From Prostheceraeus crozeri (taxonomy: Eukaryota > Platyhelminthes > Polycladida > Euryleptidae), in assembly GCA_907163375.1 (NCBI GenBank), contig CAJQUW010015589.1, positions 124,001-188,000 on the forward strand: DNA of 64,000 nt, in the 5' to 3' direction. Positions within the stretch are counted from its first letter, which is position 1, and the number at the start of each line of letters is the position of its first letter. Below the pieces are notes generated by a model. The model searched no databases. It was not told where the DNA came from and saw only the letters and a program-made list of their open reading frames with translations. Positions 50,066 through 61,560 of the stretch are shown here, in pieces. A program made the position numbers and the translations under genes.

Positions 50066-50200
50066 GGTTGTCTTCGTGGTACAGCAGCTAAGGACTTGAC
50101 CGTACGATCCTGAGGCTATGTAGTTTGAGTCCCCACAAAATGTCGCTGAAAGTAGAATCGGTATGCGAATGAAACTAATTCAACGTTGTGAAGGTCTGAT
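50066..50200 (+). repeat. tRNA-derived SINE, diverged, plus orientation (family A-like)
   Basis: GGTTGTCTTCGTGGTACAGC aligns to the GGTCTCCGTGGCACAG head of the family A SINEs. GACTTGACC follows at the place of CACTTGGC, and TAGTTTGAGTCCCCAC sits at the B-box position. The 3' boundary is not clear. It lies just upstream of the BED-hAT element. Confidence 0.55.
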
Positions 50201-50256
50201 AATGCCCGAAGCGTTCAAACTCCGATCGGAGGTAGTGACGTCATAGCTATACAAAT

Positions 50257-52779
50257 TAGGGTTTAAAATTCGAGAATCTCGGTTCTCGAAAAACCGAGAA
50301 ATTGGCTCCGTTCTCGATTCTCGAATTTTCTCAACCGAGAACCGAGATTTATTTTTTTGAGGGATTGTCTTTCCCTCTCAGTCCATGTGTGTGATCGCAG
50401 TAACTATTGACTGACAGAAACAGTAATGAGCATGAATAAGGAAGATACTATGATAAAAGTTCTGCGTGCGCACGTTTTATGTCTGACCTTGTGAGTGTGA
50501 TCCACAGCGATAAAATTGTTTTGTCTGCGTTGGTTGGTCTAGGCAATTCTTCTCTGTGGTGTGATCTGTGTTATTGGGACGATAGTAATATGATGTATAC
50601 TGCAGTGTTTCAAGATAATCTGAGTCATGCCTGAACAATGCAGCGCCAAGAAAGCGCACGCGCGATGTGTGTCATCTGTTTGAAAGTTTACGTAGACAAG
50701 TCGAGCTCATCACACACTGACTTATTTATAATTGGTTTTTTCCATGGTCACGCTGTCAATTGAATCATTACATTCTCTCTCTTAGTATGGCAGCAAACAA
50801 GCGCTCAAACCGTTCATTGTGTTGACAGTATTTTGATCACACATCTTTCGATAAAGCCAAATGCAAATTGTGCCCCACTCCCAATCTAAGTGTGATACAA
50901 TGCAAAGACAATGCAACAACGGGAATGATTCGACATTTGAAATCCAAACATGACACTGACATCGCAGAGGAGAGCAAGTGATTACGTGATACAGCATCTT
51001 CTACCAAGAAATTAAAACCGAACATGGATATTAAATCATACTTTGAAAAGGGGACATTATCATGTATTGTTGCGAAATTAGCCGCATTGGACGGGTTTTC
51101 AATCAATGGAATTACCAACGGTACGTTTATTCGAAAAGCAATATCAGATAAGGGCTTTGTCCTACCTAAGTCTCCTCAATGTGTTATGAGACTTGTTCAT
51201 CAGGAATATGGTATTGTCAAGAAACGTGTTATCGATATCCTCAGAGAGAGGAAAATCAGGAAGGAAAAGTTTTCATTGTCGTGTCATGAACACACTTCCT
51301 TGCGAAACCGGCGGTATTTGAACTTAAATGTTCATTTATGTGGTGGATCTTTCTTTAATCTGGGAATGATCAGAGTTCGTGGATCTGCTAATGCTGAAAT
51401 TTTGATTGATTTAATCAGCGAAAGACTATCTGAATTCGAAATTTCTTTAGAACAAGGCATTGTCGCTGTGGTAACTGACGGATGCTCCATGATGGTGAAA
51501 TTTGGTAAGCTAGTAAGTGCGGAACATCAAGTATGTTTAGCACACTCATTGCAACTCTCTGTTCGTGACATTTTGTATACTACAACAGCTTCTGTCAATG
51601 AAACTGACCATATTTTATTGGATGAATCAGAAGATGATTGCTGTAGCAGTGATGAGAATTCGATACTTCATTGGATTTTGAGACATCAGTCAAAGAGGTG
51701 AATCCCTTAAAGCCTTCATTATCCTCTGTGATTAGTAAAATGAGAAAGATTATCCGTACTTATCGTAAATCACCACCAAAGAATGATGAACTGCAAAAGT
51801 TTGTCCGAGCTGAGCATGGTGTTGAGATGCAATTGATTCTTGATTGCAAAACTAGATGGAATTCATTAGTTGATATGACAGATCGTTTTCTCAAATTACG
51901 AAAATGTGTTTCTCTCGCTTCTGTTAGTTTGAAGGTACGATTCGACTTATCAGATACAGAAATTGCTTTATTAAAAAATATTGTTGAGACTTTGAAACCA
52001 TTGAAACTGTCTTGAGGCTCTTTGTCGCCGTGACGCCACATTACTTTCTGCTGATGGAATATTGAAATTCTTGATGGACGAATTGAACAGCCACAACTCA
52101 CCACTAAGCAGAGTTGCGAGATGCTGTTTATAGGCGAGTGAAGGACCGTCGAAATTCCTTATTGTTTGAACTAATGAGTTATCTGAACTATCCAAACAAA
52201 TTCACCGTCACAGAGGTGAAACTTTTTTCTGCGACATCTAAAGCTTCAATTCAAATCTCTGCTCACGCGGTTATTTAATGAATCTTGTTCACCAGATGAA
52301 GTTTATACAGACCAACATGACGATCAACCGCCTCTGCAGGATACTTCGTCTCTTATGGACAAACTTAAGGACGCTATAATAAAATCGACTTAAGGTAGAA
52401 GCGAAACTTCATCTGTGCAAGTTTCAGCGATTGGGAAAGAGCTTGCACTTTTCGAGTCTACAACTCAACGTACGAAGAACCTTCAGCTATTGTTCGAAGC
52501 ACTTTCATCTGTTCCTCCGACATCCACTGAGTCTGAAAGAGCCTTTTCTTCTTTTGGACTATTCGCAACAAAACTCAGATCTCGATTAAGTGACAAAAGC
52601 ATCGATAATTTGTGTTTTCTTAAAAGATTTTATAAGCAAAAGTTATAGGCTAAATATAAGGAAACAAAACTGATGGAAAATTTCTCGCTTTTCTCGTTTC
52701 TCGCTCGATTCTCGGTTTTAATTCAAAGTCAGTCTCGGTTCTCGGTTATCTATGAAAACCGAGAAATATGAAAACCCTA
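50257..52779 (+). mobile_element. BED-finger hAT transposon, decayed but end-to-end
   Basis: The left end TAGGGTTTAAAATTCGAGAA and the right end (minus strand) TAGGGTTTTCATATTTCTCG are inverted repeats. Both are followed by clusters of CTCGGTT/AACCGAG motifs (50274-50350 and 52683-52768). It spans 2.5 kb and encodes a BED-type hAT transposase on the plus strand with stops and frameshifts. I could not recognise a matching 8-bp duplication (ATACAAAT versus AAAATGTG), so the flanks have decayed or the termini are slightly off. Confidence 0.88.
50787..52648 (+). pseudogene. hAT transposase with BED zinc finger, broken
   Basis: From ATG at 50787 the frame gives MAANKRSNRSLC, a stop, then a BED finger: CKLCPTPNLSVIQCKDN...MIRHLKSKH with the C-x2-C and H-x4-H ligands. 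After another stop, MDIKSYFEKG starts the main frame at 51024, which runs 225 codons. It includes VAVVTDGCSMMVKFG (the catalytic-Asp block) and HQVCLAHSLQLSVRDIL (the CxxH-type block). A frameshift near 51680 moves to the frame of 51671-52015 (TRWNSLVDMTDRFLKLRK). More disruptions follow to about 52400, then the dimerisation domain SSVPPTSTESERAFSSFGLF and LSDKSIDNLCFLKRF. All major hAT parts are present in order, but it cannot make one protein. Confidence 0.9.
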
Positions 52780-53515
52780 AAAATGTGTGGGTAATACGAA
52801 TATGCGACTAGAGGTGATGTTGATATTTATCTCATCATGCCGTATTCACCGGGTGCAACCTGATAGAGATGAAATTGGTGATGAATTTGAATGCTCCATT
52901 GATGTGACTGGCTAGCTGACACATAGCATCGTAATTACTTTTATTACTTTTTGACTGAATAGGACTTATTGTAGAATCAATTTTTGCAATTAATTCGCCT
53001 AGTGTAAATAAAGGTGGATTCCACTTCCAAGTGGACTTACCAGCTGCTGAAGTTAGAAATGGAATTAACGGTCCGGTTCGTCAGAATATAGACTTGAATT
53101 CATGCTATGTTAATTGGAAAACTGATATATTAGCGTGAAATTCTAGACTATTTAAAGTAGATTATCCATGGGCAAGTGCATAAAGGAAAGATGATATCTG
53201 ACACTGTCTATCATATGCTTTGTTTTCTAAGCGAGAAGAAATAAACAATGAAACATCAATGAGCATTAAGTTTCTCTTGATAAGTAAAACAATGACATGG
53301 GATAAATTCAAAAGTCTTAGATTAAAAGGTATACAGGGTGAAGGCGAAAATTCATAAGTAAAACCTAGGTAAATTACCGGGCATGATCACCCTATATTAT
53401 TTTGAGAATGCAATCAACTTATCTCGTATCTCCAAATCTCACCGATTGTAATTGCTATGACAACTGATGTTATGGCGAGGACTTGATCCTGTCAATTGAT
53501 GCCGGTCGCGTATAA
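52780..53515. other. No gene; small inverted motif
   Basis: Includes ACAGGGTGAAGGCG near 53335 and ATCACCCTATA at about 53386-53396, a short inverted pair that may be a remnant MITE. Nothing else is seen. Confidence 0.35.
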
Positions 53516-53702
53516 ACGGTCGTAGCTCAGATGGTAAAGCGACAGGTCTAAATAACATAGGGTTGTATGTTCGAGTCCTGCCAGATGTATATCTTTTGCA
53601 TGGTAATTTGATCTTAAATGTATCTCATTTCATTCTCATGGTATCGTCCAACCCAGCCAACGGCGGAATAACGGACGTATGTTATGATGATGATGATGAT
53701 CC
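53516..53702 (+). repeat. tRNA-derived SINE with (ATG)n tail (family B)
   Basis: GGTCGTAGCTCAGATGGTAA is a good A-box head and ATGTTCGAGTCCTGCC a good B box, spaced as in a tRNA. The 5' and 3' ends of the tRNA-like part do not pair as an acceptor stem, so this is not a functional tRNA gene. A body with TATCGTCCAACCCAGCCAAC leads to an (ATG)n tail at about 53684-53700. Such simple-repeat tails are typical of SINE 3' ends. Confidence 0.75.
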
Positions 53703-56669
53703 TAACTAAATGTGAATCAAAGAGATGTTCAAGTAATATCTCATAAAATCATGTTAAGCACACAAACTGCTACAAATGATGTCCTCTTGAATACACAAGT
53801 TGAAGAGTTGAGAGAATCGATCAAATAAAGGAAGACAGGCAAACTTAATTACTACTTTAACTTAAGCCACTTAATAATCTCGGTATCATTAATTGCCATA
53901 GTGAGGTGACAGTTCGACCGTGTACAGAACTTATTGCTTGCGCACTCTTACGACTTGAGATAGTAAGTGGATTTTCCCAGACGAATAGAAATTTTGAGTC
54001 TTGCGATAAGGGCACCAGTAAATGAATCAGTTATCAACTCTTTTCATTTGACAGTGCACTCATCAGTCAAACCAGATTTCTAAATTCCTAATCGACCGAC
54101 GGCTTTTTACTGTCAAATTTTGGATATCACGAATGACTGCGTAAATCCTCGGAATGAGAAATACCAGTTCATTCACGAACTTCCCCAACACTGCTATAAA
54201 CCAAGTGAATGGGCCATTCCAATCTATAGAAGCTGAGGAAATAAAGTGATCTGAATCAGATCCAAGAGACTCATTGTTTATTTCCCTAGCGATAAAACAA
54301 ATTTTCGTAAGATATTAAGTAAGAGATTGTCAAAATGGTTGAAATTAGAAAATGACAGAATCCATTACACAGGAAACGTCAATTTCCGTGACAATCACAA
54401 AGTGTCATCAGCAACTGAATGGTTTTGCATTAAAATGTTGAATTTGAAGCGGGAGTTTTACAACTTATATTGCTCCGCAGCACGATTACCGACATTCAGG
54501 AATTTTATTTCCAAACCGACTCTGAAGCTATGGAATGAGATGAAAATGCATTGAAATACTAATTCTTTCAACATATCAACAAAAACGTCGATAAATCACA
54601 GGAGTTTGAGATAAATATGACCGGGCCAATGCATCTGAACCATCCTCCGTTTCCTTTCGCAGGAGTGGTTCGCGAACTCGAGGTGGATGCCACATTTTGT
54701 CACATGATGTTTTCAAATTGTCACATTTTGTCACATCGGACCACCACTGCGTTCAGTCAATTTTCCAATCAATACCCATCCAAAGCAGATCATTCCGTTC
54801 ACCGTTTAAACGAGTTATCACCCCGTTCCGTTCATTCTAAGTATAAAGCTGATGTTCAATTGCTCTTTTCAAGTCAAAATAATTATCGATTAACTGATAA
54901 ATTCATTTTCTGTGCATTAATAAATGCATTTAAGAGATGATCAATGAAGAAGGTTAATATAGAGGTTGAGAAAAACGAGAATAGTGTCGAAGTGCCTTCT
55001 CGTGCGAGTTATGACCGTAACGAAAGATTGGCCTACACATGGACAAAAACTCAGTTATCGGAGCAGACTGATGCGCACAATCTATAACTGCATTAACTGT
55101 CTATGACTGAACGTTGATAGTTTAAGTCTCATTGGCGGCGTTGATAGTAGGATAGCGATGTTCACGGTTTTCGGCAGCCGTGTTACTTAAAGCCTAGACA
55201 ACAGAGATGGACGGTACCTTATAGATCGGAATGAATGGAAAGGACTTGTGATATTTGTATACATCCACTGATTTCAGTATTTAAGTCGCTCCATGAATTC
55301 GCGAATAAGGGTTGGATACAATATCCACATAACCTTTCATTGGATTTCTTCGTTTAATCAGCGTTAAGTTTGTTCAAAAAAGCTTTTAGAGATAGAAATT
55401 ACGTCACAAATGACGATGCGTTTCGGATGCAATGATGTAAATGCTGGTTTCCCATGAGACACATATCGCAATCATTGTCATAGGATTAGTTCAAACATCA
55501 TTAAAAGATAATATTTTAACGAAGTAGTGATGGCTAAATTGCAATTGTTAAGGTACAATGACATAATTAGGTAAACAGCATTCTTTGACGTTCACATTTC
55601 TGTCACTCAAATTCCAAATCTAAACAGACAAATCGCAAGCATCAAGTAAAAATAAGTGATTTTGTTCACTGCAGAGCACGCAAACTTGTTATCAACGAAG
55701 ATTGAAAAGTAATGATTAACATTAGAAAATATAAAAAACATGTTAACTTAAAATCATGTATTAAGTCTCAGGAGAATCAGTCATACAGTGCAAATGCGTC
55801 CACTATCGAATGATTATTGATTAAGTATGTAAGTGGAGGTTTCATCAGCCATCAATTTTTCACATTCAACAAGAAGAATTCTCGGCAAATGTAGATCCGA
55901 TAAAGCATTGTGTTTTGAGCCTCATTTTGCTGTTTTTTCATCTCTGAGTATAGTATATTCGGGGGACTGTCACGTTCAATGAAAAAACGGGCCGACATCT
56001 TTTGAGCCTATAAACCCAATTTTAAGCAGTTTCTTAAACTTTTTAAACCACATTTTGACATGCATACAAAGGAAAAGTGGCATCATGTTTGATTGTGAAG
56101 AATATGAAAAGAAGCTTCAAAAATATAACTATCAAGTATTAACAAAAGATGTCCCACTTTTCTGTTTGATTTCTAAAAGTACCATCTATATCATTCAAAC
56201 AGCGAATCACAGTTAAACATTTGCTACTGTAATGAAGGTTGAATCTAGTTATGAGCATCCAATAGACTACCTTTTGACTGTCAATCGATTTCAGAAGAGT
56301 TGAACGAAATCTTCGTGGTGATGCTCGCTTTGTGGGATCTAAAACATTTATATTGGGATTTTGTGTTACGTCCGACAAATTGAGCAACATCCATCACAAA
56401 AAATGACGGAATCAACAAAATGAATGTACTTCTATTATGCTTGTTGTCATGATGTAAAAAGTGCATTGACCGTGCATTACAAAAGAAATATAAAATCTGG
56501 GAATATGCCAAATGCTTATTTAGATAGAAAAAATAAAAAGTTGTCAAATTATACATATTGTTATGTTAAGTTCCGATATGTATTTCATTGACCACCGGTC
56601 AATATCATCAGGGAGTATAAAAAGATAGTGACTTCATAGCATGAACTAAGTGTAGATTTCAAAATGATA
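53703..56669. other. No supported gene
   Basis: Plus-strand frames at 54327-54554 and 54617-54940 are open but carry no domain and no splice signals that I trust. A short local duplication TTGTCACAT(G/T)...TTGTCACATTTTGTCACAT lies at 54696-54738. Confidence 0.35.
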
Positions 56670-58118
56670 TCGATATTGATAAGGGCTTACAGATTGCATC
56701 TAGTAAAATAAGAAATCTTTGTAGTCGTTCATCTCAGCCCGGCTGTTTAACTTGGGTTTACACTTATCTATTTAAACAGCTTCACGGAGTCTGAGATTTG
56801 CACTATCATTGTCCCGACCAGTGATATTAACTTTGATATTGTGTGTCTGTGTATGTACTATGTATTCACGAGTTATATCTATACATGTGGCGTTACACCA
56901 AAAAGGCTTCAAGGCCACATCACAGATATTGGTAAGACAGTATTAGTCATAAAATAAAATAAAAGCCATTTCAGTTCTCGCAACACCAGTGTTATATGTG
57001 CTGATCGCTGGAGGTTGTTCACAAGGCGGGCGGAAGCATTTATCGCAGATTGATGACGAGAAGTATCACTTTCCGGCAGACCGGACAGAAGACCTTGGCT
57101 ATACAATAGTCAAACCTGTAAAATACAAGTCTGACAATCAGAGTAGCTGTAAGCGATCGGCGAATTGAGCGAATACTACATAAAACGCCAAAACACGCTG
57201 CTGATGTTTTCGAAATGTGAGAATTGGAAGCCAACGCTGAGTCTAAAGTAACTCCAAGACAACGAAGACTGTCGACTGGATGTGCCAAGTGATTTCGAAT
57301 ACGCATCTGAGAAGGCAAATGCTTGGTCATACGCTGTTTTGTCCAGCACCACATGAAGTTGGTCCTATTTGAGTTCAATTGAAGGCTAAAGGTCCTAAGT
57401 CCATGGTCAAGAGACATAACACACGCGAACATGTCGGAAACAAGAGACTAGTCATTTGATGAGCTGCAGCAACCATAAACTTGCATGTCATCAGCAAAGA
57501 CGTGTATAATCAATTTGCACTAGAAGGATGATGACCATCATGTAGAGCTTAAGGAGGAAGGGCCCGAGAACTGACCATTGAGGAATGGCACTGGATACAG
57601 CAACTACGCTAGAAGAATCACCACTTAATCTGTACCACATGAAATTGACGCAAAGATAAGATTCGAACCGCTGCAGCGCCAGAAAGAAGAGGATAGTCGC
57701 TTCAGGAGGATAGAATGATCCACCGTATCGAAAACACGTGATGTGATACCGTATATTGCGTGAGTATGTATCAATACAAGACAAGAGATTATGCTTCCAG
57801 AAAAATATCGCATATAATTATAAAATCACATGTATGAAATGTCAAAAATTTTGCATTGGAAGCTCAATGAGACGATTACATAGGCTATAGGGTTAAACAT
57901 CACCTTACCATCAACCACTTATCTGTATAGACACCTTCAACTCACGCAGTATCGAAGTTGATATCATTGTCCGAGACAATGATAATGCAAATGTCAGACT
58001 TCGTGAAGCTGATTATATGGATAAGTGCAGACCCAAGTTAAACAGCCGGGTTGAGATGAAAGACTACAGATATTTCTTATTTTGCTACATGCAATCTGTA
58101 GGCCCTCATCAATATCGT
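56670..58118. mobile_element. Foldback pair of about 180-bp inverted repeats enclosing a LINE fragment
   Basis: The left arm (about 56670-56860) and right arm (about 57935-58118) are inverse copies with moderate divergence. Shared blocks include CGGCTGTTTAACTTGGGT, CAGCTTCACGRAGTCTGA and TATCATTGTC. Between them lies the LINE fragment on the minus strand. Either a long-TIR element received a LINE, or two inverted copies of one repeat flank it. No target duplication was confirmed. Confidence 0.75.
56900..57830 (-). mobile_element. LINE fragment, CR1/Jockey-type reverse transcriptase
   Basis: On the minus strand, in order: FDTVDHSILLKRLSSSF (RT block, 57760-57700), then the VSSAIPQWSVLGPFLLKLYM region corresponding to the GVPQGSVLGP motif, then the thumb region LQLNSNRTNFMWCWTKQRM and RCLGVTLDSALASNSHISKT with CSIRSIRRSLT (57360-57150). 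Last come GLPESDTSRHQSAINASARL and VLRELKW (57080-56950). Frames change and stops intervene, and the catalytic DD block is not intact. Endonuclease and 5' parts are absent, so this is a 5'-truncated, dead copy. The RT thumb motifs are those of the CR1/Jockey group. Confidence 0.85.
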
Positions 58119-58422
58119 AGTTTAACCTCTTCCTGAACTTCGCTGGTGTATAGATATACTCTTAGGAAATCTGTTTAAATAAATCAACAGCAATTGTGTA
58201 AAAAATAGATGCATTAGACTACCTCTTGGTAGCCAAAAGAAAGGCTTTCCCTCTCATCCAATACGCATGCAAGGTACTAGCGAATGATTTTTTTTCAACG
58301 CTGCACTGCCACTGCGCAGAAGAAACAAGTGCGGTTTTGGTTGAAACATAAACAAAAATCATTTTAAGAAGAAGCTCAAATCCAGCTATCAATAAAAATA
58401 GTTGATTAAAAATGCAAAAAAT
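58119..58422. other. No recognisable feature
   Basis: AT-rich spacer. Confidence 0.4.
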
Positions 58423-58532
58423 CTCCCGCTTAACCGAAGAGCTTTACATGTGTTGAAGATGTCTTTTCAAGATATTTCTCCCGCTCAAGCGAAATTCTCG
58501 TTTATATGCCTCCCGCTTATCGAATTGCACTG
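58423..58532. repeat. Three spaced copies of CTCCCGCTTA-CGAA, possible element end
   Basis: CTCCCGCT(T/C)A(A)(C/G)CGAA occurs at 58423, 58478 and 58510. Read from 58532 on the minus strand, the block starts CAGTGCAATTCGATAAGCGG, reminiscent of pogo-type termini (CAGTxxAATTCGxTTA). There is no TA flank and no partner end, so the assignment is weak. Confidence 0.35.
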
Positions 58533-58649
58533 CACAAAATTACAACGTCTCAATCCGAGAAATATTGTAAATAGGATAAAAGCTGAATAATATAGCAAAA
58601 TTCGGGGAACATTGTTTATTACGAACTTATTACAATTACGATTGTTTAT

Positions 58650-59150
58650 TACGATTGTTTGTTCCCTTTATATTTCGTCGCCCTCGTTTTCGAAACTCAT
58701 CCAGTGTTGCTCTGACCTCGATGTCCAAGGTCTTAATCATGCCCTGCGCCATGACTGCTTGAGTGGCATAATTGGGCTAGAATGCATTCTGCAACTTTTC
58801 CGCATATTTCGAGAGCAGTTTATTTCCTGTCGTCAGCAGGTGGTTGCTCTTAGCCTTCAATTTGGCTTCCCTTTCTTTCAACTTCTGCTTTCTGCGAGAA
58901 TTTTTGAAACCGAGGACTATCCAAAATGGCATTTCTTGTGCCGCTTTCTACATTTTCCTTTTCCGTCAAATCTCACTTCTTTCCTCCTCCACATGCCTCT
59001 GCACTTCTTCCTAACGCAATTTACAAGTTCGATCAGCTTGGTTCCCAAGGAAGATACACTCCTTTGTGATGGGATCTTGATCCTACAAGAGCAATTCCTG
59101 ACGCAACGCCGCTGCCTCGATGTCATTATGGCAGCCTCATTCCAACTTGT
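58650..59150 (-). pseudogene. Unidentified decayed coiled-coil gene fragment
   Basis: One minus-strand frame reads as a long charged helix with several stops: DIEAAALRQELLL, then EEVQRHVEEERSEI, then GFKNSRRKQKLKEREAKLKA, then SNHLLTTGNKLLSKYAEKLQ, then QAVMAQGMIKTLDIEVRATL and DEFRKRGRR. Across the stops, the composition and heptad-like spacing stay in register, which is unlikely by chance. I do not recognise the family. It could be a processed pseudogene or a decayed transposon-encoded protein. The long plus-strand frame over the same bases (58612-59157) is a Phe/Leu-rich shadow of it. Confidence 0.5.
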
Positions 59151-59183
59151 CTGCTGAAACGTGATGCAGTTTCTGATCATCAA

Positions 59184-61359
59184 GAAAGCCCTCCATCACA
59201 CTATTTCCGTGTGACAATGACAGTACTTTTGCAAGATTGCCCACCTGTCAGCACCTCGTTTCTCTGCGATCATTCTTTAATTTAAAATGCCTACAGGTGA
59301 CCGCAATCCAGAAATGATAAAACATTTGCTATGAATGTGCTTTAAATATTGGCCCTCTACAGTATTTTGATATCATCCAAGAGAAAATGGATATTTTATT
59401 AGAAATTAGGCGTTGACAATATTTTCAGCATCTGCTGAAAGAAGATTTGGTAAGTCAATGCAGGCAGTTTTGATTTGCAAAGATTGTAACAGACAGCACC
59501 ACACGACGATTACAAGAAAGCTGTTATGTTTGTTATTCGTTTCATCCAGATGTAAAGAAAACCGATCACAACTTCTCGCATCAGAAAGTACATGTTCTTG
59601 GACAAATGGGCATAATGCCTCACGATTCAGATAGTCTGCTCAAAGTGCTTAATATGCACCGCTTAATAATGTAAGGCATACAACTGCGTATGTACGAACG
59701 CACACCGATGTGGACGACAGCTGAAAGAAAGATTGTATTTAATATCTAATCATGTTAATGTAGGCCGACTGAAATAATAAATGACGCCATCAAGATGCAC
59801 AACTGAATTTCAAAAAGGGGCCGGTGATAATCAACAGGGCAGACCACATTGAACAGCTGATAGCCCAACAAATAAGTAAATAAGTAAAAGACAAAGCAAT
59901 CGCTCTTTGTCAAAAAATATGATGCTGTCAACCATTCATTGAGGTCATCTCTGATTACAATCATTCTTTCAGCACACAATGGCAGGATATTTCATTAATA
60001 CACATCACTTGCCGGCAAGCCAACAAACCGCACAGTCGATAACGATAGTGCTTGATGATGAAAGATATAATAGCCTTAAAGTACTGTAATTGACCAAATT
60101 CATTCTCCTGTCTGCAGCCCGCGCAAGCTAAATCTGACAGCTATGAAGATCAAGAACGATTAGAAAAAATCGTCGAAGAAGTGATTTGTTAAATAGTCAC
60201 CCACAGAAGATAATCGCAACCTGAAAATCTCATGAATGAAATTTATAGCACAACTAAGGTATTTAAATTACGCATAAAAAAAATACAACTGTTCGTTAAA
60301 TTTTCGCGTCTGGTCTCATTAATGGCGCAGTCGCACCATCTTGACGCCTGGAGGAATTCGAGCCATTCTACGAACACTGATGCCGACCCATTATTAGTCA
60401 GCGCTCGTTATGAATGCATCTTTGAAAGTGTCATCAACTGTGTAGAGCCTCTATTTGTCAACTACTATGTCGCCATCAACATCTATGAAAATGGTAATCG
60501 ACAACCTGCGCAAATCATCGACTGACCAAGCAAACTCCTTTCTTTTATAGCTAAAGAGCGGAGGCATCACGTATGATCGGGTTGGTCAGTCTAGTCAGTG
60601 GCAGTGCGTACACGATGACTGCTACTAAGACTTGGCAGCTGCATTACAACTTGACACTGCAATTCTTGGTCTAATTCTATCAAAGTTCTTGTGTGTCGTC
60701 GCCCACAACCATTTCATCCAAATCAAGTTGATTTTCGACAATTTAATACGATGTCTTTCACACTTCGACTTCAGCTTGTTGCTTGGCTATGGCTATGCTT
60801 GATCTATTATTTATAATCAATTTGTGAAGAGATTCAATTATTCACCCATTGAGAACATGGATCATTGTCGAGGCTGAGAGGCTGCACCTGTTCGCAACAG
60901 GTTCCTCATTCTTATACAACCACTTATTTTGTTTCCATTTCTTTTACAACCTCCTGCATCAAAACCAGAGGAAGGATGAAAACAGAGTCCCAAGATGGCC
61001 TTGTCCACTGAAGCTCATGTTTACTTTGGGTTCTAGCTTGTCGGAAAGCTTTATGGTAGGCGGTTTGCGACCGCGCTCCGGCTAACTAGCAGGCTCTAGT
61101 ATATTATTTTGCCGGTCATTGAAGTTACTTATGCTTGATTAATTTTTCATTCTTATTGTCAACGTTGATTTATTTCGGATGCATGGTAGACCTCGACCGT
61201 CTCATTTAGCACCACTCACTCGCTTCACATAAATGAATAGTCATCAGATGTTTCATGCTGTTGAATAAGGTTTTTGGGTATGGCATTTATTTAGCTCATT
61301 TGTGATTGAACTTCCCTTCACTGTTCTCTTTTGAACTTCTCCATTTGTTGTAGGTTAAG
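59184..61359. other. No supported gene
   Basis: A plus-strand frame at 60300-60525 (LVSLMAQSHHLDAWRNSSHS...) is less AT-rich than its surroundings but has no recognised domain or splice sites. A palindrome CCTGTTCGCAACAGG lies at 60888-60902. Confidence 0.35.
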
Positions 61360-61560
61360 GTGAGAGACCCTAAGTTTGCACGGCATACAGGCGTCAGGCA
61401 GCTAGAGGTCCCGAACCCACTATTAATGCTTTGGGAGGCAGGAGCTGTCAACTGCTCGAATAGAGGTGGCACAGTTCCACTGCCACGGACAAGCGTGGGT
61501 AGCCTTCTAAATTGTTTATTCCCTGTATCTGTATTTCCTCTGTGACCAACCTGACCTGCA
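61360..61560. other. GC-richer block open on both strands, unidentified
   Basis: About 200 bp stands out by higher GC and is open on both strands (plus 61 codons, minus 89 codons). A CAG acceptor-like site occurs on the minus strand near 61557, but no matching donor was found. It could be an exon or an old repeat. I cannot decide. Confidence 0.3.

Noticed and set aside
53516-53590. Possible functional tRNA gene
   Set aside because: A and B boxes are good, but the acceptor ends do not pair, and a SINE body with an (ATG)n tail follows.
54327-54940. Two plus-strand ORFs of 75 and 107 codons
   Set aside because: No domain, and no trustworthy start, splice or polyadenylation context; the second covers a short local repeat.
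58612-59157. 181-codon plus-strand ORF
   Set aside because: Its Phe/Leu-rich translation is the antisense shadow of a charged coiled-coil frame on the minus strand, which is more gene-like.
60232-60525. 97-codon plus-strand ORF as a coding exon
   Set aside because: The second half is slightly less AT-rich than its surroundings, but no domain, conserved motif or splice pair could be seen.
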